A stretch of DNA of 39,676 bases, from NCBI RefSeq assembly GCF_016429255.1, contig NZ_JAELUG010000060.1, positions 1 through 39,676 on the forward strand. The letters run 5' to 3'. The notes under the pieces are model-generated. The model saw only the letters and a program-made list of their open reading frames with translations. It was not told the origin of the DNA and searched no databases. The DNA comes from Rhizobium sp. ASV8 (GTDB lineage: Bacteria > Pseudomonadota > Alphaproteobacteria > Rhizobiales > Rhizobiaceae). Shown piece by piece: positions 7,633 to 14,367 of the stretch (its first letter is position 1; every line of letters begins with the position of its first letter). The position numbers and the translations under genes are program-made.

Positions 7633-8484
7633 TCAGCTCGGCCTGCCGCGGCCCGACGCCCGGCGATATTCCAGATGGGCTTTCAGGGCTGCGGGCTCGT
7701 CGGTCTGTATCGCTGAAACACCGGCGTCGATCAAGCGACCCCAGACTGCGTGCGGATCTTGCAATGCAGCGGTGTCAGTGAAGCCGGCACATGAAACCGC
7801 ATCCAGCGTATTGACCCAGAGCGCAATCCCGGCCTCCTTGAAAAGCGTCCTGCGCTCGGCGACCTGCTCCAACCCTTCAAAATAGATTTCGCACAGGAAT
7901 GGATTGAGTTGAAACAAGAGGTCCAGCTGCCTCGCGGCATCCGGCGCCTCGAGGCGGGTTTTTGCCATGAAGGGAACAGCCTGCGACGACACATTCGCGC
8001 GGATCCATGCCAGATCCTCCTCAGTCTTCAGGTTACCCCAGAAATCGACTTGTTGATCCACGCCCATGGCGCGGGCGCATGCAATTACATCTGGGATCAT
8101 CTGCCTGTGCTTGACATCGAGATGGACGAAAATTCGGTCTCGGGTGAGATCGAAGACATCCTTCAGGCCCGGCAGCTTCTCCCTCGTCATCGGGTTCGCC
8201 TCGCCCCCATCGCGATCGCGCAAGGCAAGGCTGCGCAATTGCCGCCATGTTAGCGCCTCGGGCTGTTTGTTGAGGCCCGTCATTCGTTCGAGCGTATCGT
8301 CGTGCAGGAGAACAAGCTCTCCGTCGCTGCTGCGTCTTATGTCGATCTCGACCACGTCATAACCGGCGGAAATCGCCTGCTCTATCGCCAGCAAGCTGTT
8401 TTCCGGTGCCGCACGCCATAGCCCGCGATGAACGATGATTGCGCAGTCGCGCGCGGGGTCAGCTATGTAATCGATGTAATTCAT
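7633..8484 (-). CDS. Glycerophosphodiester phosphodiesterase family protein
   Basis: The GDPD family hydrolyses glycerophosphodiesters to glycerol-3-phosphate and an alcohol, using a metal bound in a TIM barrel. The 283-residue product shows the hallmark block near residues 17-65: HRG followed by PENSLLAIEQAISAGYDVVE, then IDIRRSSDGELVLLHDDTLERMTG, containing the catalytic histidines and metal ligands. A second block is IFVHLDVKHR, and WVNTLD and IQTDEP come near the end. No signal peptide is seen, so it is probably cytoplasmic. It is monocistronic and convergent with HU. The substrate cannot be assigned from sequence. Confidence 0.9.
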   Translation of the reverse strand: MNYIDYIADPARDCAIIVHRGLWRAAPENSLLAIEQAISAGYDVVEIDIRRSSDGELVLLHDDTLERMTGLNKQPEALTWRQLRSLALRDRDGGEANPMTREKLPGLKDVFDLTRDRIFVHLDVKHRQMIPDVIACARAMGVDQQVDFWGNLKTEEDLAWIRANVSSQAVPFMAKTRLEAPDAARQLDLLFQLNPFLCEIYFEGLEQVAERRTLFKEAGIALWVNTLDAVSCAGFTDTAALQDPHAVWGRLIDAGVSAIQTDEPAALKAHLEYRRASGRGRPS

Positions 8485-8589
8485 GACACGTCCTTGGCCT
8501 CACGGAAGCTGGGACGTAGCATAGGACTTTGTCAGTGCTGCAAAGCACGAGGCACATGATCGCGTTGTGACGGTGAGCCAAAAACGACA

Positions 8590-8611
8590 ATCGCAGCCTC
8601 ACGGCTGCGAT
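8590..8611 (-). terminator. Rho-independent terminator of the nrdHIEF operon
   Basis: On the minus strand a 9-bp perfect stem (ATCGCAGCC / GGCTGCGAT, 4-base loop) is followed by TGTCGTTTTTGG. It lies 47 bases beyond the nrdF stop. The stem plus T-run is the clearest intrinsic terminator in the window. Confidence 0.85.
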
Positions 8612-8657
8612 CGGAACTCATCTGGCATTCCATGTCCTTCAGCGGCTAGGCCACCCC

Positions 8658-9632
8658 TCAGAAGTCCCAGTCCTCGTCCTCGGTCGCAACGGCCTTCCCG
8701 ATGACGTAGGACGAGCCGGAGCCGGAGAAGAAGTCGTGGTTCTCGTCGGCATTCGGCGAGAGCGCCGACAGGATCGCCGGATTGACCTTGCAGGCCTCGG
8801 CAGGGAACAGTGCCTCGTAGCCGAGGTTCATCAACGCCTTGTTGGCATTGTAATGCAGAAACTTCTTGACGTCTTCCGTGAGGCCAACGCCGTCGTAGAG
8901 CGCTTCGGTATACTTCGCCTCATTGTCGTAGAGTTCAAGCAGAAGGTCGAAGGCAAAATCCTTGATCTCCTGCTTGCGATCTTCCGAAAGCCGCTCCAGC
9001 CCACGCTGGAACTTGTAACCGATATAATAGCCGTGCACGGCTTCATCGCGAATGATAAGGCGGATCATGTCGGCGGTGTTGGTGAGCTTGGCGCGGCTCG
9101 ACCAGAACATCGGCAGATAGAAGCCCGAATAGAACAGGAAGCTTTCGAGGAAGACGCTGGCGACCTTCTTCTTCAGCGGATCGCCGGATGCATATTGCTC
9201 CATGATCAGCGCCGACTTGCGCTGCAGGAACTCATTCTCCTCCGACCAGCGATAGGCGTCATCCACGTCAGGCGTCAGGCACAGCGTCGAAAAAATCGAC
9301 GAGTAGGAGCGCGCATGTACGGCTTCCATGAAGGAGATGTTCGAAAGAACGGCCTCTTCATGTGGCGTAGCGGCATCGGCCATCAGCTTGACCGAGCCGA
9401 CGCCGTTCTGGATCGTGTCGAGCAGGGTCAGACCGGTGAAGACGCGGATGGTGAGCTGCTGCTCCTCCGGTTTCAGCGTCGCCCAGGACGGGATGTCGTT
9501 CGACAACGGCACTTTTTCAGGCAGCCAGAAATTGCCGGTCAGGCGGTTCCAGACTTCGAGATCCTTGTCGTCGTCGATGCGGTTCCAGTTGATCGCACGG
9601 ATACGGCTTGCCGGCTTGAATTGCATGTTCAC
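8658..9632 (-). CDS. nrdF: Class Ib ribonucleotide reductase, small (radical) subunit
   Basis: NrdF houses the dimetal (Mn or Fe)-tyrosyl radical cofactor that starts dNTP synthesis by NrdE. The product is 324 residues. The metal ligands and radical tyrosine are all present: D72, E103, H106, Y110, E163, E197 and H200 in the blocks LLDTIQNG, FMEAVHARSY, FLESFLFYSG and RDEAVHGYYIGYK. The upstream AAGGA is 7 bases from a GTG at 9632 but 13 from the ATG at 9626, so I prefer the GTG start. It ends in the acidic EDEDWDF tail that docks on the large subunit. It is last in nrdHIEF, 25 bases after nrdE. Confidence 0.97.
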   Translation of the reverse strand: MNMQFKPASRIRAINWNRIDDDKDLEVWNRLTGNFWLPEKVPLSNDIPSWATLKPEEQQLTIRVFTGLTLLDTIQNGVGSVKLMADAATPHEEAVLSNISFMEAVHARSYSSIFSTLCLTPDVDDAYRWSEENEFLQRKSALIMEQYASGDPLKKKVASVFLESFLFYSGFYLPMFWSSRAKLTNTADMIRLIIRDEAVHGYYIGYKFQRGLERLSEDRKQEIKDFAFDLLLELYDNEAKYTEALYDGVGLTEDVKKFLHYNANKALMNLGYEALFPAEACKVNPAILSALSPNADENHDFFSGSGSSYVIGKAVATEDEDWDF

Positions 9633-9657
9633 GGGAATGTCCTTCTCAAACCGGAAA

Positions 9658-11811
9658 TCAGAGGGCGCAGGAAACGCAGCCCTGCACCTCGGTGCCGGAC
9701 AACGCCATCTGGCGAAGACGGATGTAGTAGATGGTTTTGATACCCTTCTTCCAGGCGTAGATCTGGGCCTTGTTGATATCGCGGGTGGTCGCGGTATCGC
9801 GGAAGAACAGCGTCAGCGATAGACCCTGGTCGACATGCTGCGTGGCTGCCGCGTAGGTATCGATGATCTTTTCCGGCCCGATCTCGTAGGCATCCTGGTA
9901 GTAATCGAGATTGTCGTTAGTCATGAAAGCAGCCGGATAATAGACGCGGCCGATCTTGCCTTCCTTGCGGATCTCGATCTTGGAAACGATCGGGTGGATC
10001 GAAGAGGTCGAGTGGTTGATGTAGGAGATCGAGCCCGTTGGGGGCACGGCCTGCAGGTTCTGGTTGTAAAGACCAGATGTCATGACCGACGTCTTCAGCT
10101 CAAGCCAGTCTTCTTGCGTCGGGATGTGGATACCGGCCTCTTCGAAGAGCTCCTTGACCCGTTCCGTCGCCGGCGCCCATTCCTGCTGCGTATATTTATC
10201 GAAGTATTCGCCGGAGGCGTATTTCGAATTCTCGAAGCCCTTGAAGCTCGTTCCCCGCTCGATCGCCAGGAGGTTCGAGGCGCGGACCGCGTGGTAAGTC
10301 ACCGTATAGAAATACATATTGGTGAAATCGACGCCCTCTTCAGAGCCGTAGAAAATGCGTTCGCGGGCGAGATAGCCGTGCAGGTTCATCTGGCCAAGGC
10401 CGATAGCGTGGCTGTCGTCATTGCCCTTTTCGATCGAAGGCACGGAGGAGATATGGCTCATGTCCGAGACGGCCGTCAGCGCCCGAATGGAGGTTTCGAT
10501 GGTCTTGCCGAAATCGGCGGAATCCATCGCCGCGGCAATATTCAGCGAACCCAGGTTGCAGGAGATGTCCTTGCCCATGTGCTCGTAGGAAAGGTCGTCA
10601 TTATACTTGCTGGCTTCGCTCACCTGCAGGATTTCCGAGCAAAGATTGCTCATGGTGATGCGTCCGGCGATCGGATTGGCCTTGTTCACCGTGTCTTCGA
10701 ACATGATGTACGGATAGCCGCTCTCGAACTGGATCTCGGCGATGACCTGGAAGAAATCGCGCGCCTTGATCTTCTTCTTCTTGATGCGGCTGTCGGCGAC
10801 CATTTCGCGATATTTTTCGGTCACCGAAATTTCGGTGAAGGGGACGCCGTAAATGCGCTCCACATCGTAAGGCGAGAACAGGTACATATCGTCATTGTTC
10901 TTCGCGAGTTCGAAGGTGATATCCGGAACGACGACGCCGAGCGACAAGGTCTTGATACGGATCTTCTCGTCGGCATTCTCGCGCTTGGTATCGAGGAAGC
11001 GCATGATGTCGGGATGGTGGGCATTGAGATAGACGGCACCTGCTCCCTGTCTGGCTCCAAGCTGGTTGGCGTAGGAGAAGGAATCCTCAAGCAGCTTCAT
11101 CACGGGGATGATGCCGGAGGACTGGTTCTCGATCTGCTTGATCGGTGCGCCGGCCTCGCGGATGTTGGTCAGCGATAGCGCCACGCCGCCGCCGCGCTTG
11201 GAAAGCTGCAGCGCGGAATTGATGCCGCGTGCGATCGATTCCATATTGTCCTCGACCCGCAGCAGGAAGCACGAAACGAGCTCGCCGCGCTGCTTCTTGC
11301 CGGCATTGAGGAAGGTCGGCGTCGCCGGCTGAAAGCGGCCAGAGATGATCTCGTCGACCATGTCCTTGGCCAGGGCTTCGTTGCCTTGCGCCAGCGCCAG
11401 CGCCACCATGCAGATGCGGTCTTCGTAGCGCTCCAGATAGCGCTTGCCGTCGAAGGTCTTCAGCGTATAGCTGGTGTAATATTTGAAAGCACCGAGGAAC
11501 GTCGGAAAACGGAACTTCTTCGCATAGGCGTGATCGAAGAGATCACGCACGAAATTGAACGAATACTGATCCAGCACCTCTTGCTCGTAGTACCCCTCAG
11601 TCACCAGGTAATCCAGCTTCTCCCGCAGATTATGGAAGAAGACGGTGTTCTGATTGACGTGCTGAAGGAAATACTGCTTGGCCGCCATGCGGTCCTTGTC
11701 GAGCTGGATCATCCCCTGCTCGTCATAGAGATTCAGCATGGCGTTGAGGGCGTGATAGTCCAATGCCGTTTCCGTGGCCTTCGCTGGCCGGTCAAGCGTT
11801 AGCGTGTCCAA
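9658..11811 (-). CDS. nrdE: Class Ib ribonucleotide reductase, large catalytic subunit
   Basis: NrdE reduces ribonucleoside diphosphates to deoxyribonucleotides. With a TTG start at 11811 (GGAA six bases upstream, overlapping the nrdI 3' end by 13 bases) the protein has 717 residues. Catalytic residues then fall at C181 (VSCFLLRVED), N389, C391 and E393 (NLCSE) and C418 (ISCNLGSLNI). All are offset by three from the well-known Salmonella enzyme, which supports this start. A longer frame upstream lies inside nrdI. The C-terminus (VQGCVSCAL) carries the redox cysteine pair reloaded by NrdH. There is no N-terminal ATP-cone, as usual for class Ib. Confidence 0.96.
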   Translation of the reverse strand: MDTLTLDRPAKATETALDYHALNAMLNLYDEQGMIQLDKDRMAAKQYFLQHVNQNTVFFHNLREKLDYLVTEGYYEQEVLDQYSFNFVRDLFDHAYAKKFRFPTFLGAFKYYTSYTLKTFDGKRYLERYEDRICMVALALAQGNEALAKDMVDEIISGRFQPATPTFLNAGKKQRGELVSCFLLRVEDNMESIARGINSALQLSKRGGGVALSLTNIREAGAPIKQIENQSSGIIPVMKLLEDSFSYANQLGARQGAGAVYLNAHHPDIMRFLDTKRENADEKIRIKTLSLGVVVPDITFELAKNNDDMYLFSPYDVERIYGVPFTEISVTEKYREMVADSRIKKKKIKARDFFQVIAEIQFESGYPYIMFEDTVNKANPIAGRITMSNLCSEILQVSEASKYNDDLSYEHMGKDISCNLGSLNIAAAMDSADFGKTIETSIRALTAVSDMSHISSVPSIEKGNDDSHAIGLGQMNLHGYLARERIFYGSEEGVDFTNMYFYTVTYHAVRASNLLAIERGTSFKGFENSKYASGEYFDKYTQQEWAPATERVKELFEEAGIHIPTQEDWLELKTSVMTSGLYNQNLQAVPPTGSISYINHSTSSIHPIVSKIEIRKEGKIGRVYYPAAFMTNDNLDYYQDAYEIGPEKIIDTYAAATQHVDQGLSLTLFFRDTATTRDINKAQIYAWKKGIKTIYYIRLRQMALSGTEVQGCVSCAL

Positions 11812-12194
11812 AATCGTTCCAATCCGTGTCTGACATTGGCGACATCCTCCTCCGTTCCCAAAAGCTCGAACCGATACAGAAACGGCACTTTGCATTTGGT
11901 AGAGATAATGTCGCCGGCGATACCGTAGGTCGCCCCGAAGTTGCTGTTGCCCGCGGCGATGACCCCGCGGATGTTCGAACGGTTATCCGCATCGTTGAGG
12001 AAACGGATCACCTGCTTGGGCACGGCACCCTTGCCTCCTTCGCCGCAATAGGTCGGCACGATGAGGACATAAGGGCGGGTAGCTCGAAGCTCCTCCCCCG
12101 CTGACAGCGGGATACGAGCGGCCGGCAAGGCAAGCTTGGCAACAAAGCGATGAGTGTTCTCGGATCTGCTGGAAAAATAGACGAGCTCACCCAC
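11799..12194 (-). CDS. nrdI: Class Ib RNR activating flavodoxin NrdI
   Basis: NrdI is a flavodoxin-like FMN protein that supplies the oxidant for assembling the manganese-tyrosyl radical in NrdF. The 131-residue product begins with a phosphate-loop-like VYFSSRSENTHRFV and contains VPTYCGEGGKGAVPKQVIRFL and VIAAGNSNFGATYGIAGD, all typical. The start is a GTG at 12194 with GAGGAG 7-8 bases upstream. It begins 11 bases after nrdH and its 3' end overlaps nrdE. Its presence implies NrdF can be used in the Mn form. Confidence 0.95.
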   Translation of the reverse strand: MGELVYFSSRSENTHRFVAKLALPAARIPLSAGEELRATRPYVLIVPTYCGEGGKGAVPKQVIRFLNDADNRSNIRGVIAAGNSNFGATYGIAGDIISTKCKVPFLYRFELLGTEEDVANVRHGLERFWTR

Positions 12195-12205
12195 CGCCCA
12201 ACTCC

Positions 12206-12427
12206 TCAGGCGAGGGCGCTGATCATGTCAGGACGAAAACCGGCCCAGTGCTGCTCACCGGCGATGACGACCGGTACCTGACGGTAGCCGAGGCCCTGCA
12301 CCAGCTCGTAGGCGGCGTTATCGGTGGACACGTCAATGATGGTGTAATCGATACCCTGGCGGTCGAGCGCGCGGGTGGTCGCGGTGCATTGAACGCAGGC
12401 GGGCTTGCTGTAGACGGTAATGCTCAT
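12206..12427 (-). CDS. nrdH: Glutaredoxin-like NrdH redoxin
   Basis: NrdH is the small thioredoxin-reductase-dependent electron donor to class Ib RNR. The 73-residue product has the redox motif CVQC at 11-14 within YSKPACVQCTAT, and the substrate-side block GYRQVPVVIAGEQHWAGFRPD. It is the first gene of nrdHIEF. The start ATG at 12427 lies about 260 bases downstream of the riboswitch aptamer. Confidence 0.96.
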   Translation of the reverse strand: MSITVYSKPACVQCTATTRALDRQGIDYTIIDVSTDNAAYELVQGLGYRQVPVVIAGEQHWAGFRPDMISALA

Positions 12428-12467
12428 TGGATGTCCTCGTGTGTCTTATAGGCGTGCGAAAGTGTTC

Positions 12468-12485
12468 GGGCACCAGACGATGCCC
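12468..12485 (-). other. Leader hairpin close to the nrdH start
   Basis: GGGCA at 12468-12472 pairs with TGCCC at 12481-12485 across an 8-base loop, about 40 bases before the nrdH ATG. It could belong to the riboswitch expression platform, but no T-run marks it as a terminator. Confidence 0.3.
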
Positions 12486-12525
12486 GCATTGCAGGATGAA
12501 AATGAAGACGGATGCGGCGCGCGGC

Positions 12526-12543
12526 CGGTCGCTTAAACGACCG
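12526..12543 (-). other. Leader hairpin in the nrdHIEF 5' untranslated region
   Basis: CGGTCG at 12526-12531 pairs with CGACCG at 12538-12543 with a 6-base loop. It lies between the aptamer and nrdH and lacks a following T-run, so any role in switching is uncertain. Confidence 0.35.
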
Positions 12544-12547
12544 TCAT

Positions 12548-12640
12548 TCACGTAGCCGAATATGGGTACTCAAAAACATGGACTTCACCCCGAAGTAATT
12601 CATGCGGGGCATTCGCGGGAGCGAAGACGCCGGCGGTCAT
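12548..12640 (-). CDS. Possible 30-codon leader ORF between riboswitch and nrdH
   Basis: An ATG at 12640 with GGAA nine bases upstream opens a 30-residue frame (starting MTAGVFAPANAPHELL, ending FEYPYSAT) that ends about 120 bases before nrdH. The composition is protein-like, but I recognise no family. It may be a translated leader peptide or a chance frame; it lies wholly within the nrd leader transcript. Confidence 0.25.
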   Translation of the reverse strand: MTAGVFAPANAPHELLRGEVHVFEYPYSAT

Positions 12641-12689
12641 GCCGCACAGTTCCGCGCTCGCCACCCGGACACCCCGCCCGTGGACGCTA

Positions 12690-12888
12690 TGCTCGAGGCA
12701 GGTCTCCTGGCTCGCGGGTCGCAGCATCCGATCTTGCCTTCCCAAGACACATGTGTCCCAGTGGCCATGTCGAACGAACGCTCGCCGCTCACAGTTGCGG
12801 GGGCAGCTCCGGCTTGACGACCATCATGTCCGTCGACCGGATTCCCATCTTCGCCTCCAATCCTTGCGAATCGAAGGAACCTCGAACA
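12690..12888 (-). ncRNA. Cobalamin (B12) riboswitch in the nrdHIEF leader
   Basis: On the minus strand the conserved cobalamin-aptamer segments occur in order. First come GGGAATCCGG and the core GCTGCCCCCGCAACTGTGA (complement at 12789-12807), then GGCCACTGG and GGGAAGGC. The 3' B12 box AGCCAGGAGACCTGCCT follows (complement at 12696-12712). A closing P1 helix is formed by TGTTCGAGG at the 5' end and CCTCGAGCA at the 3' end with one wobble pair. It heads the nrdHIEF leader. Riboswitches of this class normally switch genes off when adenosylcobalamin is abundant; that matches placing a B12-independent RNR under B12 repression. Confidence 0.9.
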
Positions 12889-12901
12889 CTATATATAGTA
12901 T
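12886..12901. promoter_or_regulatory. NrdR-box-like palindrome on the nrdHIEF core promoter
   Basis: ACACTATATATAGTAT matches the NrdR box consensus acaCwAtATaTwGtgt at 14 of 16 positions and contains a perfect 12-bp palindrome (12888-12899). NrdR is the zinc-finger/ATP-cone repressor of RNR genes. The box overlaps the predicted -10 and start site. NrdR boxes usually come in pairs; I did not find a convincing second copy. Confidence 0.65.
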
Positions 12902-12922
12902 ATGAGGTTAAAATTGCGTCAA
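12895..12922 (-). promoter_or_regulatory. Predicted sigma-70-type promoter of nrdHIEF
   Basis: On the minus strand TTGACG (12922-12917) is followed after 16 bases by TACTAT (12900-12895). Transcription would start near 12888, exactly where the riboswitch P1 helix begins, which supports the call. TATACT two bases upstream is an alternative -10 with poorer spacing. Confidence 0.55.
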
Positions 12923-13032
12923 CTGGTTCCGCGCGCCTGCTCCAATTTCAGTGTTGATAATATGTGGATAGCACCACCAATCCCTGCATCTGCGGGGCTG
13001 GACAACTCAGATGTTACTTTATAACAATAGGC

Positions 13033-13049
13033 ATGTAATGTTATTACAT
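13033..13049. promoter_or_regulatory. Zur-like 17-bp palindrome before aztD
   Basis: ATGTAAT-GTT-ATTACAT is a perfect dyad with 7-base arms, 12 bases before the aztD start codon and next to its ribosome site. An AT-rich TGTTAT-type core resembles Zur/Fur-family operators. A zinc-chaperone gene behind it makes Zur the natural candidate, by inference. Confidence 0.55.
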
Positions 13050-13061
13050 AAAGGATCACCC

Positions 13062-14300
13062 ATGTTTTGCTCCCGCTCTGCAACCCTCCTGGCCGCCTCC
13101 TCGCTGGCGTGCGCATTGCTATTTCCATTTCCCTCCCTCGCCGAAGAAGAGAACACGGCGGAAAGCTGGAGGTTATTTGTCGCCGATCATAGCCTGCCAA
13201 TTGTTCGCGCATTCGATGTTCGGAGCGGCCGCGAAATAGGCCGCTTCGACATCGACGGATATGCCGCGCTTTCGCTCACCCAAACCGGCAAAACCGTCTT
13301 TGCCGTACAGGGCGACAAGAATGTGGTGCATGCCATCGACACAGGCATATCGCTTTCCGATCATGGCGATCATCGCGACATCACGCTTTCCGACCCGAAA
13401 CTGCTTGCAACCGTGGTGAAGGGAGAAAAACCTGGCCATGTGGTGAGCCATGCAAACGATGTAGCGATCTTCTATGATCGCGGCGGCAAGTTCGACCTCC
13501 TGTCGGAAACCGATCTTGCAGAGGGCAAAGCCGACATTCGGGCATTCGGCACCACCGCGGCCCATCATGGTGTCGCCGTGCCAATGGGCAACCATCTGCT
13601 CGTGTCGGTGCCCAACATGGACTTAGCCGTGAAAGAAGGTGAGCTGCCACCGCGTCTCGGTCTGCGGGTACTCGATCGCGAGGGCCAGCAGGTGGGACAA
13701 GTCGCGCCCTGCACCGGACTGCATGGCGAAGCGACATCTGCCCGGCTGGTCGCCTTCGGCTGCGAGGAAGGTGTCCTCATCGTACGCCCCGGCGGGATCG
13801 ACGGTCCGAAGGTCGAAATGCTCGCCTACGGCACGGCGATGCCGAAAGGCAAGGTCTCGACCTTGCTCGGCGGCACGTCCATGCAATTTTTCCTTGGCAA
13901 CTACGGCGAGCAGAATATCGTCCTGATCGACCCCGATGATAAAGCCAATCCCTATAGGCTGATCGAGCTACCGACGCGGCGCGTGGACTTCGTGCTGGAT
14001 CCGGCGAAGCCACGGCATGCCTATGTCCTGACGGAAGAAGGAAAACTGCATCTCATCGACACGGTCGACGGCGTGATCGCAAAGTCCGAGAGCGTGACCG
14101 AGCCCTACAGCAAGGATGGCCATTGGCGCGATCCGCGGCCGCGTCTGGCCGTTGCCGGCAATCTCATCGCCATAACCGATCCCCGTCACAGCGAGGTGCG
14201 TCTGATCGATGCAGAAACCTTGAAGGAGGTCCGCAGTATTCCCGTGGAAGGGCAGCCCTTTGCCATTGTCGCCGCCGGAGGATCAGGCGCGACCCACTGA
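13062..14300 (+). CDS. aztD: Periplasmic zinc metallochaperone, AztD-like
   Basis: AztD proteins are periplasmic beta-propellers that bind zinc and pass it to a zinc ABC importer's binding protein. The product is 412 residues from the ATG at 13062, with AAGGA six bases upstream; upstream in-frame ATGs overlap the palindrome. The signal peptide is residues 1 to about 27 (hydrophobic core LLAASSLACALLFPFPSLA, then EEEN). The mature part opens with RLFVADHSLPIVRAFDV and has YncE-like blade repeats. It carries a histidine/aspartate cluster, DHGDH near residue 100, as in AztD. No aztABC genes are adjacent, so the partner importer must be elsewhere. A generic YncE-like protein is the alternative. 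Confidence 0.78.
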   Translation: MFCSRSATLLAASSLACALLFPFPSLAEEENTAESWRLFVADHSLPIVRAFDVRSGREIGRFDIDGYAALSLTQTGKTVFAVQGDKNVVHAIDTGISLSDHGDHRDITLSDPKLLATVVKGEKPGHVVSHANDVAIFYDRGGKFDLLSETDLAEGKADIRAFGTTAAHHGVAVPMGNHLLVSVPNMDLAVKEGELPPRLGLRVLDREGQQVGQVAPCTGLHGEATSARLVAFGCEEGVLIVRPGGIDGPKVEMLAYGTAMPKGKVSTLLGGTSMQFFLGNYGEQNIVLIDPDDKANPYRLIELPTRRVDFVLDPAKPRHAYVLTEEGKLHLIDTVDGVIAKSESVTEPYSKDGHWRDPRPRLAVAGNLIAITDPRHSEVRLIDAETLKEVRSIPVEGQPFAIVAAGGSGATH

Positions 14301-14328
14301 GATCGCGCACCGTCCGCAACCACAAGAA

Positions 14329-14353
14329 GGAACCGGCCGTCACGGCCGGTTCC
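14329..14353. terminator. Bidirectional hairpin terminator between aztD and acyltransferase gene
   Basis: GGAACCGGCC (14329-14338) and GGCCGGTTCC (14344-14353) form a perfect 10-bp stem with loop GTCAC. It lies 28 bases after aztD and 14 bases after the convergent acyltransferase gene. On the minus strand it is followed by TTCTTG. Confidence 0.7.
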
Positions 14354-14367
14354 ATCGCTCGGCTAGC

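Noticed and set aside
9835..11178. 447-codon plus-strand frame opposite nrdE
   Set aside because: nrdE has all catalytic residues; the antisense product has no known motif and no ribosome site.
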